From Chryseobacterium nepalense (GTDB lineage: Bacteria; Bacteroidota; Bacteroidia; Flavobacteriales; Weeksellaceae): 64,000 nt of DNA. Shown piece after piece: positions 8,134-16,498 of the stretch; the stretch's first letter is position 1; each line of letters opens with the position of its first letter. The notes below the pieces were generated by a model, which did no database searches, was not told where the DNA came from, and saw only the letters and a program-made list of their open reading frames with translations. The position numbers and the translations under genes were made by a program. Location: positions 2,976,001-3,040,000 of the forward strand of contig NZ_CP096203.1 in the NCBI RefSeq assembly GCF_023195755.1, written 5' to 3'.

Positions 8134-9723
8134 TTGTCAAATCAATCCACTCAATTTTCACGGAAAGATTTCCTTAAAACCTTATTTTTAGGCAGTCTGA
8201 TGCTTCCTTTTTTACAGTATTGCAGTAAGAAAGGCAAATCATTATTGCTTAAAATCACCGGAACCAATCATATTTTAGGCCATAAACTCTGGGCAAAAGA
8301 TTTTCCTAAACCTACAGAAGAAATTCATACGAAATATCTTATTGTAGGAGGCGGGATTTCAGGGCTTTCGGCCTGCCGGTTTTTCAGTGAGAATAATGAA
8401 CAAGATTATCTCTTACTGGAAATGGAAAACCATTTGGGCGGAAACTCATCCAACGGACAAAATCAATTCTCCAAATTTCCTCTGGGAGCACATTATCTAC
8501 CGTTGCCCAATAAAGAAAACACCGAAATCATTGAATTTCTGAAAGAAACCGGAATTTATCAGGGCGACGATGAAACCGGTGACCCGATCCTGGATGAATA
8601 CCAGATGACTTTTCCACAGCAAGAACGACTATTCTTCAAAAATTCCTGGCAGAATGATATCGTTCCCCAAAACGGAATTTCAACAAAAGTAAAAACGGAA
8701 TTCGACCGCTTTTTTAAACGGATGGATGATTTCAGGAACAAAAAAGACGAATCGGGGAACTATTGGTTTGCCATTCCGGTTCATGATTCCAGCCGCGAAG
8801 ATGAGGTTTTACAATTGGAGAAAATTATTTTTAAAGACTGGCTTAAAAAGGAAAATTTTATGTCGGAAGAATTGTTATGGCTGCTGGATTATTCGTGCCG
8901 CGACGATTATGGATTGGGAACTGATTACGTTTCGGCCTGGGCGGGAATTCATTATTTTGCCGGAAGAAAAAACAACTGGAGTAAGAAATACAAAGATCAG
9001 GTTTTTACCTGGCCGGAAGGAAATGCACGATTGGCAAAGCATTTTTCAAAATATATAAAAGATAAAGCTTTATCTAACCATTTGGTTTTTGATGTTAAGA
9101 TTAATGATAATGTTGAGGTTTTAAGCTTTGATAATATTCAGAACAAAACAAAGAAAATTGTAGCTGAAAAGGTTTTGTTTGCAACACCACAGTTTGTGAA
9201 CGAAAGAATTTTAAATCATAAAAAAGCAGGAAATTTCAATTATGTTCCGTGGCTTTTAACAACGATTATTTTACGAAATGACTTTGGAGGAGATGAAGAA
9301 TTGGCTTGGGATAACGTAATTTATGGTTCCGACGGTTTGGGTTATATTTATGACCAACATCAGAATGTAGAGCAAATTATGGGCGAAAAAGTGATCACTT
9401 ATTACAGGAGTTTTTCGACGGATAATTGTAAGAAAGCACGGAAAAGATTATATGCTTTAAAAGAAAATCAGCTGAAAAACCTCGTATTGGAAGATTTGAA
9501 AAAAGCACATCCTCTGATTGAAGATTTTATTATCGAAATGCAGTTTCATAAAATAGGGCACGCAATGATTGCACCGGTTCCGGGGCAGATTTTCGAAAAT
9601 TCCAAGAATGCAAAACAGCCGATTGACGGAAAAGTTTTCTTTGCACATTCGGATCTTTCGGGAATTTCAATTTTTGAAGAAGCATTTTATCAGGGATGGA
9701 GAACTGCAAAAAATATGTTATGA
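8134..9723 (+). CDS. exported FAD-dependent oxidoreductase (amine-oxidase-like fold)
   Basis: A 529-residue flavoprotein. The N-terminus reads SRKDFLK (9-15), a weak twin-arginine-like motif with RK in place of RR, then a hydrophobic stretch ending at Cys30, which could be a lipobox cysteine. YLIVGGGISGLSACRFF (GGGISG 72-77) is the FAD-binding dinucleotide fold, followed by LEMENHLGGNSS. Later segments (FATPQFVNERIL) fit flavin amine oxidases and protoporphyrinogen-oxidase-like enzymes. Folded export with bound FAD would suit the Tat route. Beside speD and speE, a polyamine-related oxidation is an attractive but unproven idea. No nearby ATG exists, so TTG 8134 is used. The stop overlaps the next ATG. 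Confidence 0.75.
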   Translation: MSNQSTQFSRKDFLKTLFLGSLMLPFLQYCSKKGKSLLLKITGTNHILGHKLWAKDFPKPTEEIHTKYLIVGGGISGLSACRFFSENNEQDYLLLEMENHLGGNSSNGQNQFSKFPLGAHYLPLPNKENTEIIEFLKETGIYQGDDETGDPILDEYQMTFPQQERLFFKNSWQNDIVPQNGISTKVKTEFDRFFKRMDDFRNKKDESGNYWFAIPVHDSSREDEVLQLEKIIFKDWLKKENFMSEELLWLLDYSCRDDYGLGTDYVSAWAGIHYFAGRKNNWSKKYKDQVFTWPEGNARLAKHFSKYIKDKALSNHLVFDVKINDNVEVLSFDNIQNKTKKIVAEKVLFATPQFVNERILNHKKAGNFNYVPWLLTTIILRNDFGGDEELAWDNVIYGSDGLGYIYDQHQNVEQIMGEKVITYYRSFSTDNCKKARKRLYALKENQLKNLVLEDLKKAHPLIEDFIIEMQFHKIGHAMIAPVPGQIFENSKNAKQPIDGKVFFAHSDLSGISIFEEAFYQGWRTAKNML

Positions 9724-10745
9724 AACAACCCTGGATCCATAATGCAAAAACAGACGGCTGGTTTATTTTATCGCCGCCTTTCATCATTTTGCTGATTGTT
9801 TTCTTGTTTCAGAAACAGATTCAGGGACTTGAAAATCATTATTCCTTTTACACATGGCTGTTTCTGATTGTTTTTGTAGATGTTGCGCATGTCTATTCAA
9901 CTTTGTTTAAAACATATTTTGTTAAGCAAGAGGTTAGAAAGAGAAAGCTCTTGTATTACGGAATTCCTGCTGTAAGCTGGATTTTGGGATTGGTTTTATA
10001 TCAATTCGGAAGTTTGACGTTTTGGTCGGTTCTCGCCTTAATTGCCGTTTTTCATTTTATCAGGCAGCAATACGGTTTCATGAGAATTTATGCCCGATTT
10101 GAACCAAATAGCTGGAGTAAAAAAATAGACGGAATTGCCGTATATTCTGCCACCATTTTTCCAATGTTGTACTGGTTTAAAACACCCAGAGCTTTTACAT
10201 GGTTTGTTGAAAATGAATTCAGCTGGCTTCAGAATATTCCGGATTTTGTTCCTTTGATTACTTTCCTGTATTTCGGAATTTTAATCATCTGGATATTGAA
10301 AACGATGTATGAAATATTTAAAAAGAAACAATATAATATTCCTAAAATTGCCTTAATATCCGGAACCTATCTTTCCTGGTATTTTGGAATTGTTTATTTT
10401 AATAATGATCTGGTTTTCACTTTCCTGAATGTTATTTCACACGGGATTCCTTATGTCGCTTTAATTTACATCAGGGAAATAAAACAGAAAGATGAGCAGA
10501 AATTAAATAATTTATCTCTTTTTAAATCAACTTTCGGAATATTCCTGTTTGTTGTAACGATTCTTGCCTTTGCATTTTTTGAAGAATTTTTATGGGAAAT
10601 TTTAATCTGGAACGAACATTTTTCTTTAAATCTAAATATTTCACTTACCTGGTTCCAATTTTTAATCCCTTTATTGATCGTTCCTCAGCTTACCCATTAT
10701 TTATTGGACGGTTTTATTTGGAGAAAACCCAAAAAAGTTAATTAA
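9720..10745 (+). CDS. polytopic membrane protein paired with the FAD oxidoreductase
   Basis: About 341 residues with some eight to nine hydrophobic helices. I do not recognise the family. Histidine-bearing motifs sit in or beside helices: FVDVAHVYSTLFKTYF, FHFIRQQYGFMRIYAR, ISHGIPYVALIY and LTHYLLDGF. Such intramembrane histidines could bind metal or haem, but this is only a suggestion. The ATG at 9720 overlaps the oxidoreductase TGA (ATGA), so the two proteins are probably made together. An earlier in-frame start at 9696 would overlap more and is less likely. Confidence 0.7.
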   Translation: MKQPWIHNAKTDGWFILSPPFIILLIVFLFQKQIQGLENHYSFYTWLFLIVFVDVAHVYSTLFKTYFVKQEVRKRKLLYYGIPAVSWILGLVLYQFGSLTFWSVLALIAVFHFIRQQYGFMRIYARFEPNSWSKKIDGIAVYSATIFPMLYWFKTPRAFTWFVENEFSWLQNIPDFVPLITFLYFGILIIWILKTMYEIFKKKQYNIPKIALISGTYLSWYFGIVYFNNDLVFTFLNVISHGIPYVALIYIREIKQKDEQKLNNLSLFKSTFGIFLFVVTILAFAFFEEFLWEILIWNEHFSLNLNISLTWFQFLIPLLIVPQLTHYLLDGFIWRKPKKVN

Positions 10746-10768
10746 TTTTGTCTTCAAAGTTAAAAAGT

Positions 10769-12532
10769 ATGAAAATGCAGAAGTACCTCTTGTCAGTAAT
10801 GCTCCTGTTGGGATTGTTTAGTTTAAAAGCCCAACAGAAGACATTTTGTAACCCCATTAATATCGACTACGGCTATACCCCGTTTGAAGTTTTTTCAAAA
10901 CAGGGAAAACACCGTGCTACCGCAGATCCTGTAATTGTTAATTTTAAAAATAAACTCTTCCTTTTTTCTACCAATCAGGAAGGATACTGGTACAGTGATG
11001 ATATGCTCGACTGGAAATTTGTAAAGAGAAAATTCCTGAGAGATAACAAATACATTCACGACCTGAATGCTCCGGCGGTCTGGGCCATGAAGGATACATT
11101 ATATGTTTTCGGATCTACCTGGGAACAGGATTTCCCGATCTGGAAAAGCACCAATCCTACAAAAGACGACTGGAAAATTGCTGTTGATACACTAAAAGTA
11201 GGAGCCTGGGATCCTGCCTTTCATTACGATGAAGACAAAAATAAATTGTATCTGTACTGGGGTTCCAGTAACGAATGGCCTTTACTGGGCACCGAAGTGA
11301 AGGTAAATACGCTTCAGTCGGAAGGTTTTGTAAAGCCGATTGTAAGACTGAAGCCTGAAGATCACGGCTGGGAAAGATTCGGGGAATACAATGATAATGT
11401 TTTCCTGCAGCCTTTTGTGGAAGGAGCATGGATGACAAAACACAACGGGAAATATTATATGCAGTACGGAGCTCCGGCAACAGAATTCAGTGGATACTCA
11501 GACGGAGTGTATGTAAGCAACAAGCCTTTGGGGGGCTTTGAATATCAGCAGCACAATCCATTTTCTTATAAACCGGGAGGGTTTGCACGGGGAGCGGGAC
11601 ACGGCGCAACTTTCGAAGATAATTATAAAAACTGGTGGCATATTTCTACCATTTTTATTTCCACAAAAAATAATTTTGAAAGACGTCTGGGGATCTGGCC
11701 TGCAGGATTTGATAAAGATGATGTGATGTATTGCAACACGGCTTATGGAGACTATCCCACCTATCTTCCGCAGTATGCACAGGGAAAAGACTTTTCCAAA
11801 GGGCTTTTTGCCGGATGGATGTTACTGAATTATAACAAACCGGTTCAGGTTTCATCAACACTGGGAGGATATCACTCTAATTATGCGGTGGATGAGGATA
11901 TCAAAACCTACTGGAGTGCCAAAACAGGGAATTCCGGAGAGTGGTTTCAGACGGATTTAGGAGAGGTTTCCACCATTAATGCCATTCAGATCAATTATGC
12001 GGATCAGGATGTTGAATTTATGGGTAAAACGCTGGGCAAGATGCATCAGTACAAAATTTACGGTTCCAATGATGGCAAAAAATGGAATGTTATTGTTGAT
12101 AAAAGTAAAAATACAAAAGACGTTCCGCACGATTATGTAGAACTTGAAAAACCGGCAAAAGCAAGATTTTTAAAGATGGAAAATTTAAAAATGCCGACAG
12201 GAAAGTTTGCATTAAGCGGATTCAGGGTGTTTGGAAAAGGTGCAGGAGCAGTTCCCGGAAAAGTGCAGAATTTCGTGCCTTTACGTTCTGATCCTAAAAA
12301 ATACGGCGAAAGAAGAAGCATCTGGATGAAGTGGCAGCAGAATTCCGATGCAGACGGATATGTAATCTATTGGGGGAAATCTCCTGAGAAATTATACGGA
12401 AGTATTATGGTGTACGGGAAAAATGAATATTTCTTTACCGGAGCCGACAGAACCGATGCTTATTATTTCCAGATCGAGGCTTTCAATGCCAACGGAGTTT
12501 CGGAAAGGTCAGAAATCTTTAAGTCCGAATAA
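10769..12532 (+). CDS. secreted GH43-like glycoside hydrolase with discoidin and fibronectin type III domains
   Basis: About 587 residues. A signal peptide (KYLLSVMLLLGLFSLKAQ) is followed by a five-bladed propeller like GH43/GH32 enzymes: HRATADPVIVNFKNKLFLF is the first blade with its Asp, and AWDPAFHYDEDKNKLYLYWG a later one. Around residues 350-485 a F5/8-type (discoidin) carbohydrate-binding domain is seen (YAVDEDIKTYWSAKTG, GEWFQTDLGE). The C-terminal 95 residues fit a fibronectin type III module. The likely job is cutting a plant or host polysaccharide; the substrate cannot be read from sequence. ATG 10769 is preferred to TTG 10748 because it gives a clean signal peptide. Confidence 0.8.
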   Translation: MKMQKYLLSVMLLLGLFSLKAQQKTFCNPINIDYGYTPFEVFSKQGKHRATADPVIVNFKNKLFLFSTNQEGYWYSDDMLDWKFVKRKFLRDNKYIHDLNAPAVWAMKDTLYVFGSTWEQDFPIWKSTNPTKDDWKIAVDTLKVGAWDPAFHYDEDKNKLYLYWGSSNEWPLLGTEVKVNTLQSEGFVKPIVRLKPEDHGWERFGEYNDNVFLQPFVEGAWMTKHNGKYYMQYGAPATEFSGYSDGVYVSNKPLGGFEYQQHNPFSYKPGGFARGAGHGATFEDNYKNWWHISTIFISTKNNFERRLGIWPAGFDKDDVMYCNTAYGDYPTYLPQYAQGKDFSKGLFAGWMLLNYNKPVQVSSTLGGYHSNYAVDEDIKTYWSAKTGNSGEWFQTDLGEVSTINAIQINYADQDVEFMGKTLGKMHQYKIYGSNDGKKWNVIVDKSKNTKDVPHDYVELEKPAKARFLKMENLKMPTGKFALSGFRVFGKGAGAVPGKVQNFVPLRSDPKKYGERRSIWMKWQQNSDADGYVIYWGKSPEKLYGSIMVYGKNEYFFTGADRTDAYYFQIEAFNANGVSERSEIFKSE

Positions 12533-12533
12533 A

Positions 12534-12571
12534 AAAGAAAACGCTCTGAAATTTTCAGAGCGTTTTCTTTT
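12534..12571. terminator. bidirectional Rho-independent terminator
   Basis: A stem of about 17 bp, AAAAGAAAACGCTCTGAA against TTCAGAGCGTTTTCTTTT, gives a T-run on both strands. It serves the GH43-like gene and overlaps the end of the converging hydrolase gene. Confidence 0.88.
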
Positions 12572-13415
12572 GATCGGTATTGTTTAAAAACATATGTATT
12601 TTTTGAATAAGAAAATCAGAATTGGGTTCATTGATCCAGTTAACATGGTTTCCATTAAATTCATAGGATTCATGATATACATTATTTTTTTCTAATACGG
12701 AATCTAAGGTTTTCATTTGTGATAACGGGACAATATCATCATAAATTCCATAAAAAGAAAGAGTAGGAGGAGCGGTTTTATTTACCCATCGTACAGGGCT
12801 TCCGAAATCCATTAATGATCTATTTTTGGGAACAATGGCAGGATCAATCATATGTTTTTCAAGAAATGAATAATCATTGTAATTTTTAAATCCGGGATCA
12901 TTGAGATCTGCAGGCCCTACGATATTGATTACTGCTTTTACCTTATTATCCCGGTCAAATTGATAGGCATATAACATGGAGATGTTTGCCCCTGCGCTGT
13001 TTCCTAAAAGAATATATCTGGGTTTGAATGATAATGTCTGATCGAAGTACTTTGTTATAGTACGAATATCATCAGTTTGGCCCGGAAGAGCAAAATTTGT
13101 TGTGGAAGCGAGTCGGTAATCTGCATTGACAAAGATATTTCGCGGGAATTTTTCCATCAGTTTGTAGGTAAAAGCAGTGAGTTCAGATTTACTTCCGGCG
13201 CGCCATCCTCCACCGTGAATAATGATAAAAATATCTTTTTCTTTCTTACTGTTTTCCGGAAGATAAATGTCCATCTGCTGCTGGGAATCTTCTCCGTACG
13301 GAATATTTTTCTCAATCGTAAATGATACCCCATTTCCGAAATTAACGTTTTTTTGCCTGCAGTTACTGCATATTATAAGTAATATAATACTTAAAATGAA
13401 TAAACGGTTGTTCAT
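12555..13415 (-). CDS. alpha/beta-hydrolase lipoprotein (esterase/lipase-like)
   Basis: A 286-residue alpha/beta-hydrolase. The N-terminus LFILSIILLIICSNC is a lipoprotein-type signal with Cys16 or Cys19 as the acylated residue. HGGGWRAG forms the oxyanion hole of the hormone-sensitive-lipase-like esterases, GNSAGA carries the nucleophilic Ser, and IYDDIVP and the late GNHVNW supply Asp and His. It probably cleaves small esters, for example acetyl groups on polysaccharides; the GH43-like neighbour converges on it but is not in the same operon. Its 3' end overlaps the shared terminator. Confidence 0.8.
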   Translation of the reverse strand: MNNRLFILSIILLIICSNCRQKNVNFGNGVSFTIEKNIPYGEDSQQQMDIYLPENSKKEKDIFIIIHGGGWRAGSKSELTAFTYKLMEKFPRNIFVNADYRLASTTNFALPGQTDDIRTITKYFDQTLSFKPRYILLGNSAGANISMLYAYQFDRDNKVKAVINIVGPADLNDPGFKNYNDYSFLEKHMIDPAIVPKNRSLMDFGSPVRWVNKTAPPTLSFYGIYDDIVPLSQMKTLDSVLEKNNVYHESYEFNGNHVNWINEPNSDFLIQKIHMFLNNTDQKKTL

Positions 13416-13488
13416 GTATAAAAATCTTTCCTGATTATATTTATCCTGATCAAAAATTATGCTTCATTGTATGTGCCAGGATTCAACA

Positions 13489-13516
13489 ATAAAAAACCCA
13501 CCGTAAAACGGTGAGT
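13489..13516 (-). terminator. terminator of the TonB-dependent receptor gene
   Basis: Read on the minus strand, CACCG and CGGTG form a stem with a TTTTA loop, followed by GGGTTTTTT. It lies 40-65 bases after the receptor stop codon. Confidence 0.8.
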
Positions 13517-13554
13517 TACCACAAAAAATAATATATATGAAGAAATGATTGTTG

Positions 13555-15831
13555 TTATCTGGTTCTGTTTTTAATAGCGTCCGAAGCGCTTTCGATATCC
13601 CTTACTTTTTTCACTTTCTGATTTCCGAAATTGTAGGTAAGGCTTACAGTAATACTTCTTCGGTACATGTCGTTTTTTATATAATTATAATTTCCACTCG
13701 ACTGAAAATCTTCTATTTCCACCAAATTGGTTCTTAAAACATCATTCACGTTTACTGCAAAAGTCCAGTCGTTCCAGTTTTTCTTGATGCTAAGGTCAAG
13801 ACTCATCAGGTCTTTCAGAATTCCAAGCTCGATTTGCTGTTGATCTACATAGAAGAAGTTTACTCCCAGGAACCATGTTTTCTTCTTGTCAAGACGCAGG
13901 GTATTGTTACTGGTGATTACTAAGCTGGTAGATTTTCTGTCGTTGATGTAGGTGTCAAAAACCTGCCCGGTTGTAGGATCCGTATTCAATGTTCCGTTGT
14001 TGATATTGTGCTGAACTCCCGCATTGAAATTCAATGTCAGATATTGCTTGAAAAGCGACTTTTGAACCCCAAGCATGGCAGACATTTCCTGCTTGTCCCC
14101 AAAATTCGTCCTTATGTAAGCCAACTGAACTCTTTTCTGGTTGGTTTCAGGATCAATATAGCTTCTCTGTAAAGGCACCTGTGTAATCTGGTCTTTTTCA
14201 TAAGTGTGATTCAGGATCAGGAAGTACGAGTTTTTATACATATACGTTAATTCCTGGTTGTAAGTGGAAGATGCTTTTACAAAAGGATTGTTCTGTGTAT
14301 AGTTGTCTTGTGTAATGATGTTTTTCACAGGATTAAGCTCCCAGAAACTTGGTCTTCTCATCCTGCTTGAAAAGGAATACGAGATATTGTTCTTGTCATT
14401 AATCGCGTAGTTAAAGCTTAAATATGGCAAGAAGTTGTTGTAGTTTCTTTTTATTCTCTGATATTCAGGTTGTTTTGCATTGTCAGATGTTCCAAGGCTG
14501 TTGGTGATTTCATATCTTGCTCCGATTTTTCCCGAAAATTTATCTGAGAATTTTTTCTCTAAAGTAAGATATGCTCCATAAATATTTTCGTCATAAATAA
14601 AGTGGTTGGGATCTGTGGTTAAGTCAATCATTTGTAACTGTCCCGCATTGTTGTAGATGTAATCGTAGGTGTAATTTTTAGTGTCGTTATCTGTTTTGGT
14701 CTTATTAAAATTTCCTCCGGCAGAAAATGTAAAATCATTTTTAAATTTCTGAATATAATCTACCGTTCCGGAAAAATTATTGATGATCTGCGGAATATCC
14801 TGAATAATTTTCTTTCCTGTTCTTGAAAATCCGGAAGTGCTTCCCTGAACATCTGAAATCATCGTATTGTTGTCAGAATACTGAAATCTTTTATAATTGA
14901 GATAAGCGGCATTTACATTGAATTTACTTCCGAGAGAATCAAGTTTCAGCTCATAGTTCAAATTAACTGAATTATTATAATTTCTTGCATTTTCTTTATT
15001 TTTAGTCCTCGTATAATCTGTTGATATCAAATTATCATTGTTATCATATCTCGTGATGATATTCAGCAAGTTGATGGTAGAATTATAGCTTTTATTGGCC
15101 CATGAATTCCAGGATAATGCAAGATTGCTCTTTTCGGTCAGCTGATAATCAACATTGAGATATCCTCCAAGGTTTTTGTTAGGATCATCAATATCACCCA
15201 CGGATTCGTTCTGAACATTTCCTGATCTGTTTCTCAAAATGTATGTTTGTGGATTAATATTTTCACCACCGCTAAGGTTGGCATTGATTCCCAATTTGTC
15301 TTTTCTGTAATTTACAGAGAAGCTCGCGTTACTGGCATTATATTTATTCTGAGAGTTAGACATTCGCATGTTTCCGCTTGTGCCGTCACTCATTTTTTTC
15401 TTCAGAACAATATTGATGATTCCGTCAGAAGATTCTACCTGATATTCGCTTCCGGGAACCGTAATCACCTCTATTTTCTGTATATTTTCTGCCGGAGTAT
15501 TTTTTAAAAACTGTGTTAAAGATTCTGCATCCATATTGGTTTTTCTACCGTTAATGTATATTAATGCATTATTTTTCCCTGCAATCTTTAAAGTCTTATC
15601 ATCGGTTGTAGACAACAGGGGAGTCTGCTTCAGCAAATCAAAAGTAGTATTTCCTTTTGCTACTGGGGAAGCTGCTACGTCATACACAAAACGGTCACTT
15701 TGTTTTTTGAAAACCTGTTTGGTCATTGTAACGCCTTCTATACTTTTCGTTTTTACACTGTCTTGTTTTTTCTCCTGTGCGAAGGTCATTCCGCTGAAAA
15801 ATATAGCTGCAATTAAAATTGTCGTTTTCAT
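13555..15831 (-). CDS. TonB-dependent outer-membrane receptor (OMP_b-brl_3 type)
   Basis: A 758-residue outer-membrane receptor with signal peptide (residues 1-18, ending TFAQ). The plug domain covers about 30-150, with FDLLKQTPLLST, ALIYINGRKTNMD and IEVITVPGSEYQ, and IINIVLKKK closes it. The rest is a beta-barrel of the Bacteroidetes outer-membrane beta-barrel family, ending in VSLTYNFGNQKVKK rather than a classical terminal Phe. It lacks the N-terminal carboxypeptidase-like domain of SusC. It presumably imports a scarce nutrient such as a metal chelate, or a peptide; no SusD partner is present, so a polysaccharide system is unlikely. An operator-like dyad upstream suggests repression. Confidence 0.88.
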   Translation of the reverse strand: MKTTILIAAIFFSGMTFAQEKKQDSVKTKSIEGVTMTKQVFKKQSDRFVYDVAASPVAKGNTTFDLLKQTPLLSTTDDKTLKIAGKNNALIYINGRKTNMDAESLTQFLKNTPAENIQKIEVITVPGSEYQVESSDGIINIVLKKKMSDGTSGNMRMSNSQNKYNASNASFSVNYRKDKLGINANLSGGENINPQTYILRNRSGNVQNESVGDIDDPNKNLGGYLNVDYQLTEKSNLALSWNSWANKSYNSTINLLNIITRYDNNDNLISTDYTRTKNKENARNYNNSVNLNYELKLDSLGSKFNVNAAYLNYKRFQYSDNNTMISDVQGSTSGFSRTGKKIIQDIPQIINNFSGTVDYIQKFKNDFTFSAGGNFNKTKTDNDTKNYTYDYIYNNAGQLQMIDLTTDPNHFIYDENIYGAYLTLEKKFSDKFSGKIGARYEITNSLGTSDNAKQPEYQRIKRNYNNFLPYLSFNYAINDKNNISYSFSSRMRRPSFWELNPVKNIITQDNYTQNNPFVKASSTYNQELTYMYKNSYFLILNHTYEKDQITQVPLQRSYIDPETNQKRVQLAYIRTNFGDKQEMSAMLGVQKSLFKQYLTLNFNAGVQHNINNGTLNTDPTTGQVFDTYINDRKSTSLVITSNNTLRLDKKKTWFLGVNFFYVDQQQIELGILKDLMSLDLSIKKNWNDWTFAVNVNDVLRTNLVEIEDFQSSGNYNYIKNDMYRRSITVSLTYNFGNQKVKKVRDIESASDAIKNRTR

Positions 15832-15883
15832 GTTTTTAATTTTAGAAAGTTTAATAGCTTGTATTTGTTATTATTTAACATTG

Positions 15884-15915
15884 CAAAGATATATAATAAA
15901 TTAAGTATCTTGCAA
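15884..15915 (-). promoter_or_regulatory. promoter of the TonB receptor gene
   Basis: On the minus strand TATCTTTG (15891 to 15884) matches TAnnTTTG. A TTG at 15915-15913 lies 21 bases upstream, suitable for the -33 element. The start codon is about 53 bases downstream. Confidence 0.65.
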
Positions 15916-15929
15916 TACAAAGTACTTAA
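15901..15929. promoter_or_regulatory. operator-like inverted repeat over the -33 element
   Basis: Arms TTAAGTATCTTG and CAAAGTACTTAA are inverted copies at 10 of 12 positions, separated by CAATA. The dyad covers the -33 TTG, a position that suits a dimeric repressor. No regulator gene is adjacent in this window. Confidence 0.6.
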
Positions 15930-16116
15930 AATGTTTTTAAATATATTTTAACTAATTGATTTACAGTGATTAAAATTTTAGTTAAATTTTTAACTTATTA
16001 AGTCTTCGTTATTGTAGAGACAATTCAGCTGAATAAAATATTACATGTTAAGCTAAAAAAATAAATAAAGAAAAAGGAATTATAATAATCAGCAGGATAA
16101 CTATCCTAGGTTGATT

Positions 16117-16143
16117 ACAAAAAAAAGGATCTGAAAAGATCCT
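16117..16143 (-). terminator. terminator downstream of the DUF3817 gene
   Basis: The stem AGGATCT/AGATCCT with a four-base loop is followed on the minus strand by eight or more T. It lies just past the DUF3817 stop codon and ends the recJ-nadD transcription unit. Confidence 0.85.
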
Positions 16144-16151
16144 GTGTAGTA

Positions 16152-16493
16152 TTATTCTCTGTCAAAACGCGCAAGTTTTTTATCGACCCAGATAGTGGCA
16201 AAAGGAAAAAATGCCGAAAGAAGTGCAAATACAAAATCTTCATCGTCCCATTCATAAATCTTTCTTGCAGGAAGGCAAAGCAGCAAATAGAGGGTAAAAA
16301 AAAGACCGTGTACATTTCCAATGATAATGATGAAAATGGTAGGCAGCAGTCCCTCATCATCGTACCGTTTCCAGATCATGGCAACACCGTAGAGCAGGAA
16401 ACACGTGATTGCTTCGGCAACGCAAACCTGCTTAAACCATTTGATTATTTTTTCCTGCGGATATTTTGAGAAAAATTTTTCGATGAAATTCAT
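16152..16493 (-). CDS. DUF3817 family membrane protein
   Basis: A 113-residue protein with three membrane helices and the DUF3817 pattern: VAEAITCFLLYGVAMIWK, then GNVHGLFFTLYLLLCLPA and ALLSAFFPFATIWVDKKL. Relatives (YdzA-like) are integral membrane proteins of unknown role. It is the last gene of a minus-strand run, 5 bases after the preceding hypothetical gene. Confidence 0.85.
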   Translation of the reverse strand: MNFIEKFFSKYPQEKIIKWFKQVCVAEAITCFLLYGVAMIWKRYDDEGLLPTIFIIIIGNVHGLFFTLYLLLCLPARKIYEWDDEDFVFALLSAFFPFATIWVDKKLARFDRE

Positions 16494-16498
16494 TTGAA

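Larger units (their letters stand above)
15832..16151. other. 320-base gene-free region upstream of the TonB receptor
   Basis: Very AT-rich. It holds the receptor promoter and dyad (15884-15929), a short inverted repeat AGGATA-AC-TATCCT near 16094, and the terminator of the DUF3817 gene (16117-16143). I see no gene in it. Confidence 0.7.

Noticed and set aside
13555..15831. SusC/SusD polysaccharide utilisation locus
   Set aside because: The receptor lacks the SusC N-terminal domain and there is no SusD gene beside it.
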